Positions 11,405-23,403 of a DNA stretch of 64,000 nt are shown here, piece by piece. The position numbers and the translations under genes were made by a program. This DNA is from Daphnia pulex. Lineage: Eukaryota > Arthropoda > Branchiopoda > Diplostraca > Daphniidae. Position 1 is the stretch's first letter; every line of letters begins with the position of its first letter. The notes under the pieces were generated by a model. It saw only the letters and a program-made list of their open reading frames with translations, did not search any database and was not told where the DNA came from. The stretch lies in contig NC_060026.1 of NCBI RefSeq assembly GCF_021134715.1, forward strand, positions 15,863,001-15,927,000, read 5' to 3'.

Positions 11405-12062
11405 TTGAGATGGACCAACAGATTCTCAAACTCAATTTATTTAAGTTTACTCATCTTTATAGCATATGCAATATGCATACATTTACTATATTATCGAAAT
11501 AATGTTGGTTCGCATGCGGAAGGATCATATTTTAAAAAATACATTATAACTAAAGCAAACGTAATTGGATTTTTAGTGTTCGTACAGGTGGCAAAAGGTG
11601 GATTGATACGGAGGCGGCTATGTAATAACATTACCACTGGTTTTAATGTCGTTTATAGGAAATCTTGATTGGAAATAACCTCGGAAATAACCGTCAAGTC
11701 ATGTCGTTTGAAAACGTCCTCAAGCTAAGAACAAATTAAGAAGTATGTTTTTACGACAACCAAATAATGGTAGCACTTGAAGAAACATCTCTATCTAATG
11801 AAAGATTTAAAAATGACTAGGAATGGTGCGAGGTCAATTGTATTTTTTTATTATTATCTATAGCTGCGTTAAGCATTCGTCATAATAGCTAGAAATGTAG
11901 CGAACAGTATGTTGTTAATCTATATGTCAACCCCTCCCCCAGAGACCTTCATTAATATTAGCACTGCTTAAAATCCAAAAATTGATCATTGAAATGACGC
12001 AGTAGAAACTTTTCACACAAAAAGTAGCTGCATCAAAGCGACAGGTGTCCGGAAAAAATAGG
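11405..12062. other. Intergenic between paralogues A and B
   Basis: Contains the 3' flank of A and the upstream region of B. No further gene or repeat seen; an open frame directly after the stop of A has no start context or similarity to the family. Confidence 0.45.
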
Positions 12063-12070
12063 TATATAAA
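12063..12070 (+). promoter_or_regulatory. TATA box of secreted protein gene B
   Basis: TATATAAA precedes a short non-coding exon ending before GTAAGC near 12146; the start codon follows an acceptor at 12207. Confidence 0.6.
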
Positions 12071-12207
12071 CAACTCTTACACCTCGGCATCCATCGACTT
12101 ATCTACAGTGTAACGACCAAGAAGCCAACACGCACTCCTGTTACTGTAAGCAAAATTTAACGCGAATTTCTGATTAATTCATTTATTAATTTTTAAAACT
12201 GTCACAG

Positions 12208-13214
12208 ATGAAGTTCGTTTTAATATTCCTGTCGGCCTATGTTGTGGCCATCTCTCAGCAACAATTCCAACAACGGCCAAGAAGTCTACTATGGTGGTCG
12301 CCGTATTACGAACCACTTCCGGTCGATCGTGAAGAAAACATACCGTTTTCTCGTCAGTTGGTGAGGCGCCCTTCAAGACCTCCTCCACTTTACTTTTCTC
12401 AAGTATAAGACTAGACTAAGAAAAGGTCTATGACTATTTCGACCTAATTATTTGTATTATAGAATGTGGATTACAATTCTGACCTGACTGAGTTGATTAA
12501 CGAGCCCAATGATGTTTTTAACGATGGCTTTCCGGGCGCCCAGTCCAGGATAAAATCGTCAAATCGTTTCCTGCAGGATTCGTTTTACAATAAACAGGCG
12601 CATCCGCGATTTCTCTACAATTTTGCCAGCGCTAGCTTCTACAACCCATTTTTTAAAACGGCGACTTTTACTCTTACTTCCACTATTACCCTAGCATCCA
12701 TTCAATCTTGCGTTCCATCACTCCAAGTGGCAGCTGCGCCAGTTGCTTGTCGCCGCAAGAGAAACAAAATTCAAGATTTTGTCGCCGAGTCGTTTTCCAT
12801 TGTTCCCTCGGAAACTCTTAAGTATATCGGCTGTTGTCATTGATACCTGAAAACATTTTGGCATTTATTATTTATTTATTTTTTCCTAGATTGATTCCAA
12901 CAGAACTTGCGTCAACACCGCTTCAAGAATTAGAACAAATTTCGTCGTCTAAAGACGATGATACTCACATGGAAATGTCGACAACTGGTCAACACTTAAG
13001 AGAGAAGAGATTTTTCTTTATAAACAAAAATCAATTTGTATTTTCATCTACTCTGACATCATATTTATTTTCTTCTACAACTGTTTTAAAGACCGTTAAT
13101 TTAATTGCCCCTGCACCAGCTGCTCAATGTGTAGCTGTAGCTGAAACTGGTAAACAACAGTGTGTTGCCTGTTTGCCGGCAGGCTTCATCGTGTGCCCTG
13201 CAGCTGCGGGTTAA
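12208..13214 (+). CDS. Secreted polybasic-site protein, paralogue B
   Basis: Exons 12208-12360, 12463-12821 and 12890-13214 join in frame to 278 aa. The signal peptide is MKFVLIFLSAYVVAISQQ. Module 1 reads FFKTATFTLTSTITLASIQSC and ends with ACRRKR. Module 2 begins LREKRFFFINKNQF, continues with TLTSYLFSSTTVLKTVNL and ends CLPAGFIVCPAAAG. Four cysteines lie in module 2 (QCVAV, QQCVAC, CLP, VCP), compared with two in A. Introns sit at the same places and phases as in A, C, D and E, so the genes are true paralogues. The function is unknown; the layout suggests an extracellular precursor processed by proprotein convertases. Confidence 0.85.
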
Positions 13215-13921
13215 AGTATAGAAAAAGCCCAAATTAAAGTTTACTGACAGATTACTTATGTGTGCCTTTTCCAAACCCAGCTGTTTAACCAACTAGAAGA
13301 TCCAACTAAAGTTTGTTTTGCAGTTGAATTATGAAATTCACATACGTAGAATAGGGTGTCACCGGTATTATGCTATTATTTGTTATGACAAAAACCTTTT
13401 CTGTTTTTAAGGGTTTATTTACTCCCACGTTTACTATACGCTAATTATTCAATACATATAAGGAATTCAATGATTTGAGTGCTTTGCCATGTTTATTTCC
13501 GCAATGGGGTGCAACTAGAGAGATTGATCAGTTCATCAGTCATCCGTTATAGTCCAAATAACTGTAACAATGAATTTATTTGAAAACATTAAAACCTATT
13601 ACAGTTGGGTATTATAGTTATTTACCAACACGCTTGAAATTATAGCCCAACACTTAAATAACTGTTTGGTAGGCCTTAAACAACATCAAAATTTAAACGA
13701 TCCCCTTATTCATCAGCATATGCATTTCGTAACACAGCAACACACAAAGTAATATAGGCATAAGGCTGACGTTTGACTATATATGGGTGACGTATTTAGA
13801 AACCAATTCCTTTTTTTAAAAAGAGGTTCGGTTGGTCAATTCTCGGATGCAGGGATGTCACTCAGTCATGGTATTCTGAAGCGGAGAACTAGGCCTAGTT
13901 GGTCGAGGACCGGCTCTAAAT
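13215..13921. other. Intergenic, shared 3' flank of the mucin-like genes
   Basis: The stretch near 13,700-13,800 (CCCCTTATTCATCAGCATATG and following) has a diverged copy near 17,345-17,420, beyond the other mucin-like gene, marking the downstream part of a tandem duplication. No gene seen. Confidence 0.45.
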
Positions 13922-14930
13922 CTAACCAACTGGTTTTTTCGTCGTTGGTTTCTTAGTTGTAGGTTTCCTTGTAGTAGGCTTCTTAGTGGTAGGTTTCACT
14001 GTAGGTTTCTTAGTGGTAGCCTTAGCTGTAGTCGGTTTCTTAGAAGTAGGTTTCATTGTAATAGGCTTCTTAGTGGTAGGTTTAACTGTAGTCGGCTTCT
14101 TAGTGGTAGGTTTCTTAGTGGTAGGTTTAACTGTGGTAGGTTTTACTGTAGTAGGTTTCTTGGTGGTAGGCTTAGCTGTAGTCGGTTTTATAGTGGTGGG
14201 TTTAGCTGTGGTCGGTTTAACTGTAGTAGGCATTTTTGTAGTAGGTTTTACTGTGGTTGCTGGCTTTTGGGTCGATGGTTTTGTAGTTGGTGCGTTTGTA
14301 GTGGCGGCTGTAGGTGCTTTTGTGGGAACCTCTGTGGAGGCTTCAGTAGGAGCCCCTGTAGAGGCTTCGGTAGGAGGTTCAGTAGAGGGTTCAGTAGGAG
14401 CCTCTGTAGAGGGTTCAGTAGGAGCCTCTGTAGAGGGTTCAGTTGAGGGTTCAGTAGGAGCCTCTGTTGAGGGTTCAGTAGGAGCCTCTGTAGAGGCTTC
14501 AGTAGAGGGTTCAGTAGGAGCTTCTGTTGAGGCCTCAGTAGAGGGTTCAGTAGGAATCTCTGTAGAGGCTTCAGTAACAGGATCCTCTCTCAATTGCATA
14601 TCATAAGCGACTATCGGATCAACATCAACAAAGTCAAACACAAAATTAATATTAAATTAAAATGCAATGATAATTTCAAATTATTTCTCTATCATTTCTT
14701 TTTTCTACGTTTTGGGTGTCATTTGATCTAAACAAACACTAACCATTGCTGAGAAGGCTCTTTCCGAGGGATCCAAGGGAATACGGGTGGACACGACCGA
14801 CCAGACAAATGCAGCAAATTGCCTGATAATTAAAAAGAATGCCAACGCATTGTTATTTAACCTGATTAATTTCCATAACAACTTAAAGCAAAAATAAATT
14901 TCGAATTACCAGGAAATGAGTGAGACGCAT
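13922..14930 (-). CDS. Secreted Thr/Pro-rich mucin-like protein F
   Basis: Three exons: 14910-14930, 14744-14822 and 13922-14610, all with GT-AG borders and continuous frame, 262 aa. The short first exons give a signal peptide (MRLTHFLAICCICLVGRVHP) and the segment YSLGSLGKSLLSNVAYDMQL. The rest is low complexity: repeats of EPSTEAPTEASTEA type, then TKKPTTVKPTT repeats, ending KKPVG. So acidic Ser/Thr-rich repeats are followed by basic Lys/Thr/Pro repeats, the composition of an O-glycosylated mucin. It is paralogous to gene G by its signal exons and tail. A TATA-like motif on the minus strand is at 15041-15047. A matrix or mucus role is inferred, not shown. Confidence 0.78.
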
Positions 14931-16018
14931 CGCGAGAGCGAAATTAACTGCAGTAGATTTCTGCGAATGAGTCTATACAAATGATACGATGGTTTTCACT
15001 AGCTGCCGTAGAATGATCATGCCGTAGATTTGCTTCCTTTTTATATATAAATTCAACATCGACCACTAGTATTATCCAGAAATTCTTTGGGCTTGTTGCA
15101 TTGTCTGGTGTAACCCAGAACGTTTCAAATACGCTCTAATGAACCTGCTGAACGACGGGGTAATATTTCGAGTGACAATCGGTGACAAGTGATGGTGACG
15201 CTGATACATATATCCAGCATTTGCATGGCCAAAATCGAAGTTTTATGGGCTGTGTGACTATACCCCCCCCCCCTCCCCAACAAAGTGGTGTATAGAATTT
15301 GGACACGAAAAATAGAAACTGTTTCTAACAGAAATCCAGATGCCATCAAGATTTGTTCGTTAAGTACGTCTACGTGTCACATGGGACACGGACACGCATG
15401 TCGTTTTGGACAAACGCACACGCATTGCATGTGTGTGTGAAAAATGTATAGCTAAAGGCTAATACACAGGGTAGCTAGATACGACGAAAAAAAAACATAT
15501 AGAAAATGTTTTATAGAGTTGAGTGATGACAGCTTTTCAGCTCGGTGGAAAGACGCAAACAAATGACGTGTCCCATAAGGTGCTAGGTTTCTAGTGACAA
15601 GTGGCGCACTTTGTTTCTCTTGCCTGCATGTAACGATACTATTGGACAATAGGAGAAAGGGGACGTCGCTGGGAGTTTCCAAAGTTCTCAGTTGAAATTT
15701 AATAGCGCAGTATCATAAAAAACTGGGCTCTGTTCAGTTGCTTTGTCACACTCGGGTTTTACGGTTCATTCCTAGAAATGGACTCTAAAAGAATAATTGT
15801 CAATAAAACAACCATATAAAATAGTACTAGACTTGAGAAATGATTTATGCGAATTTCTAATTTCATGATGATCTATATAGAACTTATCGGTCTAATAGAA
15901 ATAGAATAGCTAAAGTTCAACTTGGATATGATTTAAATTTAAATAATGAGCCCAACAATATTATAAGGGTAACTGATGGGACGAACTATTTGATATTTTA
16001 AATATTTCCAATCTGCAG
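14931..16018. other. Upstream region of mucin-like gene F
   Basis: Holds a minus-strand TATA motif (15041-15047) and, at about 15,520-15,760, a block matching 19,070-19,310 upstream of gene G. Shared stretches include GACGTGTCCCA and TGCCTGCATGTAAC. No coding sequence is supported. Confidence 0.5.
15520..15760. repeat. Upstream duplication shared by mucin-like genes F and G, copy 1
   Basis: Matches 19,070-19,310 in the same orientation. The offset of about 3.55 kb is nearly that of the two start codons (3.61 kb), so it belongs to the tandem duplication that produced F and G. Confidence 0.6.
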
Positions 16019-16019
16019 A

Positions 16020-17130
16020 TGTCGAGCGCTGGTGAGAAAGCCACTTTGATCGCTTTTGAGCGATTTGAATTTAGTGGGGAAGTCGATTTTTTAAATTTCA
16101 ATCGATACTTAAGCACGGCTAATAAAAAAAAAATGGTGTCGTCTGCTTTGATTTTGTTTTTTGTTCACAAGTTTCGAAAAATGGACGAAGTTTGAGATAA
16201 CAAAGAAGCGATTCCTTTTTTGGAAACGTACACGTGGATGCACGAAAAATATCAGAACAAAGAAAATTATTGAATGTGTTCGTCATGTAAACTCTGTGGT
16301 GGCTCTCAATGTTCTCCACTCCATACTGTTTAGCTGGTAAACAAAACTAGGAATATAAATAGAATAATTTTTGAAGCTTATAAATAGAAGAGTTAATCTT
16401 GTTCCAGATTTGTGAAATGTTTGTGCCTGACTATCTTTTATCATGTAAGCCCCCTGTCAATGCATGGCAGTTTGTTTGATTAACCTTTTTCTTTGTGCAG
16501 ATTTGAGGCCTGAGCCAGCGCCAGCCATCGTAACATCAAGTTTTGCTTTTGTTGGCCTCTTCATCAGAATCATCGTTAGGTTATAATTATTTGTATATTA
16601 CTTCTATTCCTGGCACCTGCTAGACATTTTAATGATGCACGACTTGAAAAAGTGCAGTGAAACAACACATGGAAACTTTAAATTCTCTCATTTATTAATA
16701 ATTAAGGTTATTTCTGTAAATGTTTTCGTAACCCATTTTTATTTTTATTTTTTAGATACACAGTAGCCTATCCCTCATGATTGGAGAAAACTACCGATGT
16801 CGGCCGAGTTACGTACCTCTTCTTCCCCATTTCTTTGAATCCCTTCTTGTCCTCGTGTACACACATGTGTGTGTGGGTGTATTCACGAGTCTGGTGTGTT
16901 CATCTTTTCATCCGCGGATGGATCTCTTGTGTATATGCCTGGCCGTATTTCCCAGGTTTAAAGGTAGGACACATTTATACTATTCTTCCTGTTTGACTGT
17001 TTTTACGAGTGTTTTTATAAACAATTCTAAATCGTTATGGAATTCGATTATTCTTGAGCTATGCCGTTGTCTAGGACTGTTTTCTCTTGGCGTTTTTCTC
17101 TAGTCAGTATAGGGGTTCCTTTTGAAATAA
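16020..17130. repeat. Diverged duplicated block, copy 1
   Basis: Matches 21,430-22,570 in the same orientation with many small changes. Anchors present in both: GGTGAGAAA, GGCAGTTTGTTTG, TACCGATGTCGGC, GTATTCACGAGTCT and CCCAGGTTTAAAGGTAGGA. No open frame is shared by both copies, so it is probably a non-coding or degraded duplicate. Confidence 0.65.
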
Positions 17131-17577
17131 CTCAATTGTGAACGATTGCAGATCAGGCCCGGTTCTGAACTTCACAACTTTGTCTGTGGAACAATCAAAT
17201 TCGAAAATATTTTAAGTTTTGAAACTTCAAGCTAATGGCAACTAGAAATTATACACTTTTGGCAGCAGTGCTGTATAACCAAATTTTTAAACGGCGAAAA
17301 AACTAGTGCATAAAAATTGTTGCTGATCAAAGAATTTTATTTTGCCCTTATTCATCAACATGCGATTTGTAGCACAAAAACAACACTCAAATTAAACATA
17401 TATAAGTAATGCTGATGGTGACTAAATACGTAGGAACAACATAAGCCAATTTCATTTTGAAGATACGAATATTTGGTATAGGAATTTGGGCGATCAATTT
17501 TCGGATGCAGAAGCCTTAACTGTCACGAAATTCGGAAGCGGAGAATGGGTTGATCGAGGATCGATCTGACTCCAACT
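17131..17577. other. 3' flank of mucin-like gene G
   Basis: Includes the relative of the 13,700 block (17,345-17,420). Nothing else recognised. Confidence 0.4.
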
Positions 17578-18540
17578 CTAACCAACCGGTTTTTTCGTAG
17601 GTTTCTTTGTTGTTGGCTTCTTGGTGGTAGGTTTTTTAGTGGTGGGTTTTTTGGTTGTGGGTTTCTTTGTGGTGGGTTTCTTGGTAGTAGGTTTCTTTGT
17701 GGTAGGTTTTTTGGTTGTGGGTTTTTTGGTTGTGGGTTTCTTTGTGGTAGGTTTCTTAGTGGTGGGTTTTTTAGTTGTGGGTTTTTTAGTTGTTGGCTTT
17801 TTAGTTGTTGGTTTTTTAGTTGTTGGTTTTTTTGTGGTTGGCTTTTTTGTGGTAGGTTTAGTTGTAGTTGGTGGGTCCGTCGGGGCATCAGTAATAGGAG
17901 CGTCAGTGATAGGAGCATCAGTGATGGGAGCATCGGTAATAGGAGCATCAGTAATTGGGGCATCGGTAATGGGAGAATCGGTGATGGGAGCGTCGGTAAT
18001 GGGAGCATCGGTAATAGGAGCGTCTGTGATGGGAGCGTCGGTGATGGGAGCGTCAGTTATAGGAGCGTCAGTTATAGGAGCGTCGGTGATGGGAGCGTCA
18101 GTTATAGGAGCGTCGGTGATGGGAGCGTCGGTAATAGGAGCGTCGGTTAACTCTTGTCTCAATTCCATGTCATCAGCCACTTTCGAACCTCCATAACCGC
18201 CGCGAAAAACTTCAACGAAATTCAGTCAGCCCAAAGTAAAAAATATTTATAAATTCACATCACAGTCGAAATAATAACGGTTAGTTTATAATGAATGCCA
18301 AATCACTTATATTTCTGGCCTAAAAATTCTAATCGAAACGATAATTACCATTGCTGAGTTGGCTCAACCCAAGGGACTCTAGAGAATACGAGTGGGCACG
18401 ACTGAAGAGACAAATGAAGCAGATTGTCTGTAATAGTTCAACAGAAACGAAAAAACAAATTCAGATTCAAAATTCGATTCAATCCAAAGTAAAAAAATTT
18501 AAAATAATTTTCGAATTACCAAAAATTGAGTGGGACGCAT
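17578..18540 (-). CDS. Secreted Thr/Pro-rich mucin-like protein G
   Basis: Exons 18520-18540, 18349-18427 and 17578-18179 join in frame to 233 aa. The signal peptide MRPTQFLTICFICLFSRAHS and the following YSLESLGLSQLSNVADDMEL align residue for residue with gene F, and exon sizes of 21 and 79 nt are identical. The body is different: about twenty repeats of DAPIT (one DSPIT), then a long KKPTT array, ending TKKPVG as in F. Thus the ends are conserved while the repeat unit of the middle has been replaced. The acidic/Thr then basic/Thr order is kept. Extracellular mucin-like function is an inference from composition. Confidence 0.78.
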
Positions 18541-21429
18541 CGTGAAGTGCAGAGCAGTCGATTTTCGCGGAGAAACCTTAAGTATAGGGTAACGCTGGCC
18601 GCCGACGAATGGTGATAACTCGTATTGCTCATCTCGCTTTTTATTGCGTTTTAATTCAGTTATACATTATAGAGAAATGCGCAGTTGGGATTCGACAGCA
18701 TATTCCAAAACATTTGGCGTACACGCTCTGATGAGCCTGGACGAAGAGAATGGGTTAGCTGAAAGTGCTAATGTTGAAGAAATGTGTGCAAGATGTATGA
18801 CGCACGTCCCTTCCCTTGTGCATATGTTTCAACCGTTTCAACGTTGCTAGTTGCGATATACGAATATCAAATCCGGTTTGAAACCAGAAAAAACAAGAAT
18901 ATCCAAGTGCGTCCTAGATGACTACCTGTGAGTGCTAGACGCATTTCATTTCTCGCCCGAATTTGTGTGACGTGTTGGCATGTAGCAGATTCTCCACACC
19001 TGCATTTCACTTCCAAAAGAAAAAAAGGGTTTCAGATTAAAGCGACGATAACAGACATTGATATGAAAAGTTTGAAAGACAGGCTGTCAACACATATGTG
19101 AAAATTCGGTGGGGAGACGAGGGAATGATGTGTGCTGACGTGTCCCAAAAGGTTTCCATAGACGAGTTGCGCACATTTTTCTCTTTGCCTGCATGTAACA
19201 ATTCTATTGGACGAGTTAGACCAAGGGGGAGGGTCGTTCAAATTTTTCCAGGCGAAAGTTAATTGCACGAATATTGGGGTGCCTTCAGTTGCTGTGGCAC
19301 ACTCGTCCCAGGTTGGATGGAGTCCCTAACTGATGGTAAAATATAAAGCAATAACTGTTTTATGATGTAAAATTGATGATTAATAGCTCATTAGCAAAAT
19401 AAGAAAGATAATGTTTTAATGAAATTATGTGTTCATTCCGATTCTTTATACTTTTGATTTGATAAGCGGGTGCAATGATGATTCGTGACATGTATGTTAT
19501 AGTCGTCATATGCCGTTTAACGATATAGAACATGAAGCTATAAAGCTGAATGCAGGTTTGAACTTAGGCTTAACTATCTATGTTGTCATTCACACGAATC
19601 TGAAAATCGTGTTGAAAAACCTTGATAGGGGGTTTCCGGTCAGGGGAATTTACACATTACCGATCAAGTTTCGGATATTTTACTCTTTGTTTATTTGTCG
19701 TGCAGATTCTTCGGAACCGCTTCATCACTGGTCGAATCCAGCTTCGTCATCCAAGAGCTTGTTTGTCCACCGTCTACAGAGCGCGGTCTGTTTGACACGA
19801 AAAAGAATGACAATCGCGTATGTATAGAAGGAGGTTTTCAAGTATTACGTAACGTACGTACAGGCAGCATATACGTAAATTGAACGAATCCGCAATCCGA
19901 CCACCTTATCAGATTTTTTTTTATAAAAGAATAAATTTGAATATCAATGACACAAAATCAAAATTCAGGTGAAATGCGGTTAAATGAGTGCAACCATCTT
20001 GGTTTTAATAGCTTTTTTGCTGTCCGGCGGCATACGTGGACGTTTTTCTTATTGTTTTCACTTTTGTTGAAATCATATGATATGTGTTTTAAAAAATTTT
20101 TAAGTATTTTTTTTCGCCCACTTTTACCCATCAATAACTTTGTTATCCTGCGGTTATCTTATTCAAGTATACAAAGAGCTATACAGCATTTTAGTTTATA
20201 GAAAATAAAACCAGGAAGAAGAAGGAATGGAGGGCAAAAGTAGTCGTATGCTCACTAACTAAAGGGTGAGAGAACGTAATTGACAAGGCCTTAAAAGGAA
20301 AACGCCCACACAGAACACAGGAATTGTTATACACACACAAAGAGTTCCCAGTCCGCCTTTTGCTTTACACAAATGACAAACGAAATAGGTTCGCCGCGTC
20401 CAAATGATTCAGTGCTCGAATGTGTGAACAAATAAATGACCCACCTCTTTCAAAGAAGATTCAATTATCATTCAAGCGTTGTTATAATCGAAACTTCTAT
20501 TCAAATCAGGACAACTCGACGGTAGATAAGTCGAGGCTACAAGTTCAGAGTCCTTACTTATAACTAATTAAGCCTCGTGTTTCAAATAAACATTATTCAT
20601 CTTTTAGCTGTCAGAATTGAACTCGTCCACAATGTCCATCTGACATTAATCCCAATAACACGTAAGTTATGTAACCATGCGAGAGAGGAACACACATATA
20701 ACGTCAAAGGCGCTGTGTATTCATCGCAGACTATAAGCTCCGATCTTGAAGTAAAAGAATTTCTAAAGGTATTTAGTCTTTTGATTTAAGGTGTTGGCCG
20801 TGTTGGCGTATACGTGTCGAGCGCTATATGCAACCTTTTTTGTCGTCAGGTGCAATATTCTTCCTATACGACGACATGGTGGACCCATCAGGACAACGGG
20901 ACTGTGGACTACCCGGGGTTGATGGCCATTTGATTTCTCGTACACGAAATGAGAGATGAATACGTTCGGTGTTAAATTTTCAAGGATTGAGAACGTCACA
21001 AGGAAACATAACAGGGTCGACGGGTATAAAGTCATAAATAAAAGTAGCTTATTGCACCTTGTATTCGGAGAGTTAGAAACTAAATTTAGATCCCACCATT
21101 TCAAGCGCCGAGTGTTTTCTTTTATTAGTGTCGCAGTGCTGTTAGTAGTAAACATGCTTGACTGAGTTTCTAAGTAGTCGATTCACTGCCACAGTACGGA
21201 CGGACAATCTTCGTTGTAACATTTACGTGTATAAGGCAACATTTTTCTCCATAGGGACTTCTTGTAGTGAATCAACCTTCGTTGGGAGACCGCTCATTAT
21301 AAGGTAAACTGACCTTCTCCATCTCTTGCTTCAAAGTTTAGACTAAAAAACCATTTTGATCTTCTCGATTTTTATGCAGATGAAATCCACGCTGATCCTC
21401 TTTGGATAATAATTATACTAAAATAATGT
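18541..21429. other. Upstream region of gene G and gene-poor sequence
   Basis: The block 19,070-19,310 repeats 15,520-15,760. The remainder (19,310-21,430) contains only short, unsupported open frames; I see no gene, RNA or repeat array. Confidence 0.45.
19070..19310. repeat. Upstream duplication shared by mucin-like genes F and G, copy 2
   Basis: Relative of 15,520-15,760, with TGCCTGCATGTAAC and CTATTGGAC in both. Confidence 0.6.
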
Positions 21430-22570
21430 TGAACCGTTCAGCGGATGTCCATCACTGGTGAGAAAATCGCTGTTTTTTTTTTTTTTTTTTAATCGTTTTT
21501 GAGCAGTTTGAATTTAGGCGAGGATCGATTTTGAATTTCTATCGATATCTTAATACAGGCTAATTAGTGTCGTCTGCTTTGTGCAGTTCTTTTTCTTTTC
21601 AGTCTTCTTTTTTAAAAAGTTTCGAAAAAGAGACAAAGTTTAATATCATGATAAAGAAACGGAATCATCACTTTTTGGAAACGTACATAGATACATGGCT
21701 GCACGAAAGATAGCAGAGCAAATAAAATTATAAAAATGTGATCTTCGTGTGAACTCTGGTGTCGCAGCTCTCCACTCCATACTGTTTGTCAGGTAAATAA
21801 AACTAAGCTAATACAAATAGAATAATTATGGGAGCTTAAATAGAAAAGTTGAACTAGCAATTATCATTTAAGCTGCCTCCTGTTGATGTATGGCAGTTTG
21901 TTTGCACTGGCAGTGCAGATTTGAATCCTGAGCCAGCAGCCATCGTAACAACATGATGCAAGTTTTCCTTGTTCTGGTATTGACCTGTCATCTACTCATC
22001 AATAGGATGATGACTTATTTATGTTACTGTTATTTCTGCAAGCAGCTAGATATTTAAATGACTTGCACAAATGCAGTGCACATGCTAATTTACCAAAAAT
22101 TTGGGATTACCCACTGTCTCGTTTCAACTTTCCTTACTTTGTTTCTGTCAATACTTTTCGTAACCCATTTTTTATTTTTTCATTTATCCCTTTTAATTAG
22201 AGATTACCGATGTCGGCAAAGTTACGGATTTCTTCTTCGCCTTTCGTTATCGTGTACACCCATGTGAGTGTGGGGGTATTCACGAGTCTGAAGCCCTTTT
22301 TCCTATCCCGCCTGGGCCTGGGGTGTTCAACTCTTCAGTGACCGGGTGAAACATTGTGGATCCTTTGCCGTATTTCCCAGGTTTAAAGGTAGGAATAATT
22401 TATCTCTGTGTTCTTCCTTTTTGACTATTTGGTGGCGGCTGTGGCGTTGATTATAAATCGTTCCTGAGCTATGCGGTTAACTGAAACTATTTTCTGTTGC
22501 CGTTTTTTTGGTTTTCTCAGTCAGGGTTCATTAAAAATCTCATTTTTGTTAGAACGACTAGAGATCAGGC
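21430..22570. repeat. Diverged duplicated block, copy 2
   Basis: Same-orientation relative of 16,020-17,130. This copy alone has a short signal-peptide-like start (MMQVFLVLVLTCHLL near 21,954) that the other copy lacks, so coding is not supported. Confidence 0.6.
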
Positions 22571-23160
22571 ACGGTTTTGTCCAACTTTGTCTGTGGGTAA
22601 ACATAAATCAAATAAAAGTCAAGAGGCATCTGGTACGACCCACCTCAAATTCCAGTCGAATGTCTTATTAAGTCAAGTGGTGAAATAGTGAAATACCAGA
22701 GAAGAATTGCTGAAGTCATCGATCCTCTACATCCTAGTTCGAGATGTGTTTGAACATCGAAGGTAGGCCTAACGACGGCGGTCAAATGTGAATTGCTTCG
22801 AACGTCGGGTCATTAAACAATTGATTAGGTGACTTTGTCCAGCCAGCGAAATGTGACCGGTGATATTGACGCCATACCATATACTGCCTGACAAGAGTTA
22901 ATATTTGCTAACGTTCAAGTGCTCATTATATTGACTTATAGCCTACTAACACAAACAGAAATCACTTGAAACGCGCGTGTCGGCTCGTGTTGACAATAGA
23001 AATCGTTTGGATGTTGATAAGGGAACGAGGAAACGATACGGTGAATGAACCTACCACTCAGCAAATGAAAATAATCATATTTCCCTGATTTATCTGAGCA
23101 CACTACCGGTCTAGCTTAAGCGTCAATCATGTATCGGTTATCGAGCATAGCTTCACTGAA
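22571..23160. other. Intergenic upstream of paralogue C
   Basis: The part from about 22,980 to 23,160 resembles 24,840-25,020 upstream of paralogue D, showing that regulatory sequence was duplicated with the gene. Confidence 0.5.
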
Positions 23161-23197
23161 TATAAAAGCTCGGCTGCACGTCTATGGAGTATCAGTT
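23161..23197 (+). promoter_or_regulatory. TATA-Inr promoter of secreted protein gene C
   Basis: TATAAAAG (23161-23168) is followed 31 bp on by the initiator TCAGTT (23192-23197). The same pair at the same spacing precedes gene D, and the sequence CTCTCTTCATTTGACTCCAG after it is shared by both. Confidence 0.8.
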
Positions 23198-23403
23198 CTC
23201 TCTTCATTTGACTCCAGTTGGTGCATAGAGATCCTTTACCAACCCGGTAACTTAAAGCCAAACACAAAGAAGCGCCGTTTTATTTTAAGGTAAAAACGTT
23301 AACTATTGCAAGTGAGCTGTCAAAACAGCTCAACTTAATTGTGATAATTCTAGGACGATTACTTTTACATATTCAAATTTTTACTGATTATGTAGAACTG
23401 AAA

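Noticed and set aside
11405-11668. 87-codon open frame directly after paralogue A
   Set aside because: Lies in the 3' flank, has no signal of its own and no counterpart after the other paralogues.
13986-14606. Plus-strand 206-codon open frame rich in VVGFLVVG
   Set aside because: It is the complement of the Thr/Pro repeat exon of gene F; the minus strand has signal exons and splice sites, the plus strand has none.
17578-18180. Regular repeats that could suggest a CRISPR or satellite array
   Set aside because: The period is 15 bp and the repeats are in frame within a spliced gene in a eukaryotic genome.
17621-18196. Plus-strand 191-codon open frame of GFLVVGF repeats
   Set aside because: Complement of the repeat exon of gene G, for the same reasons.
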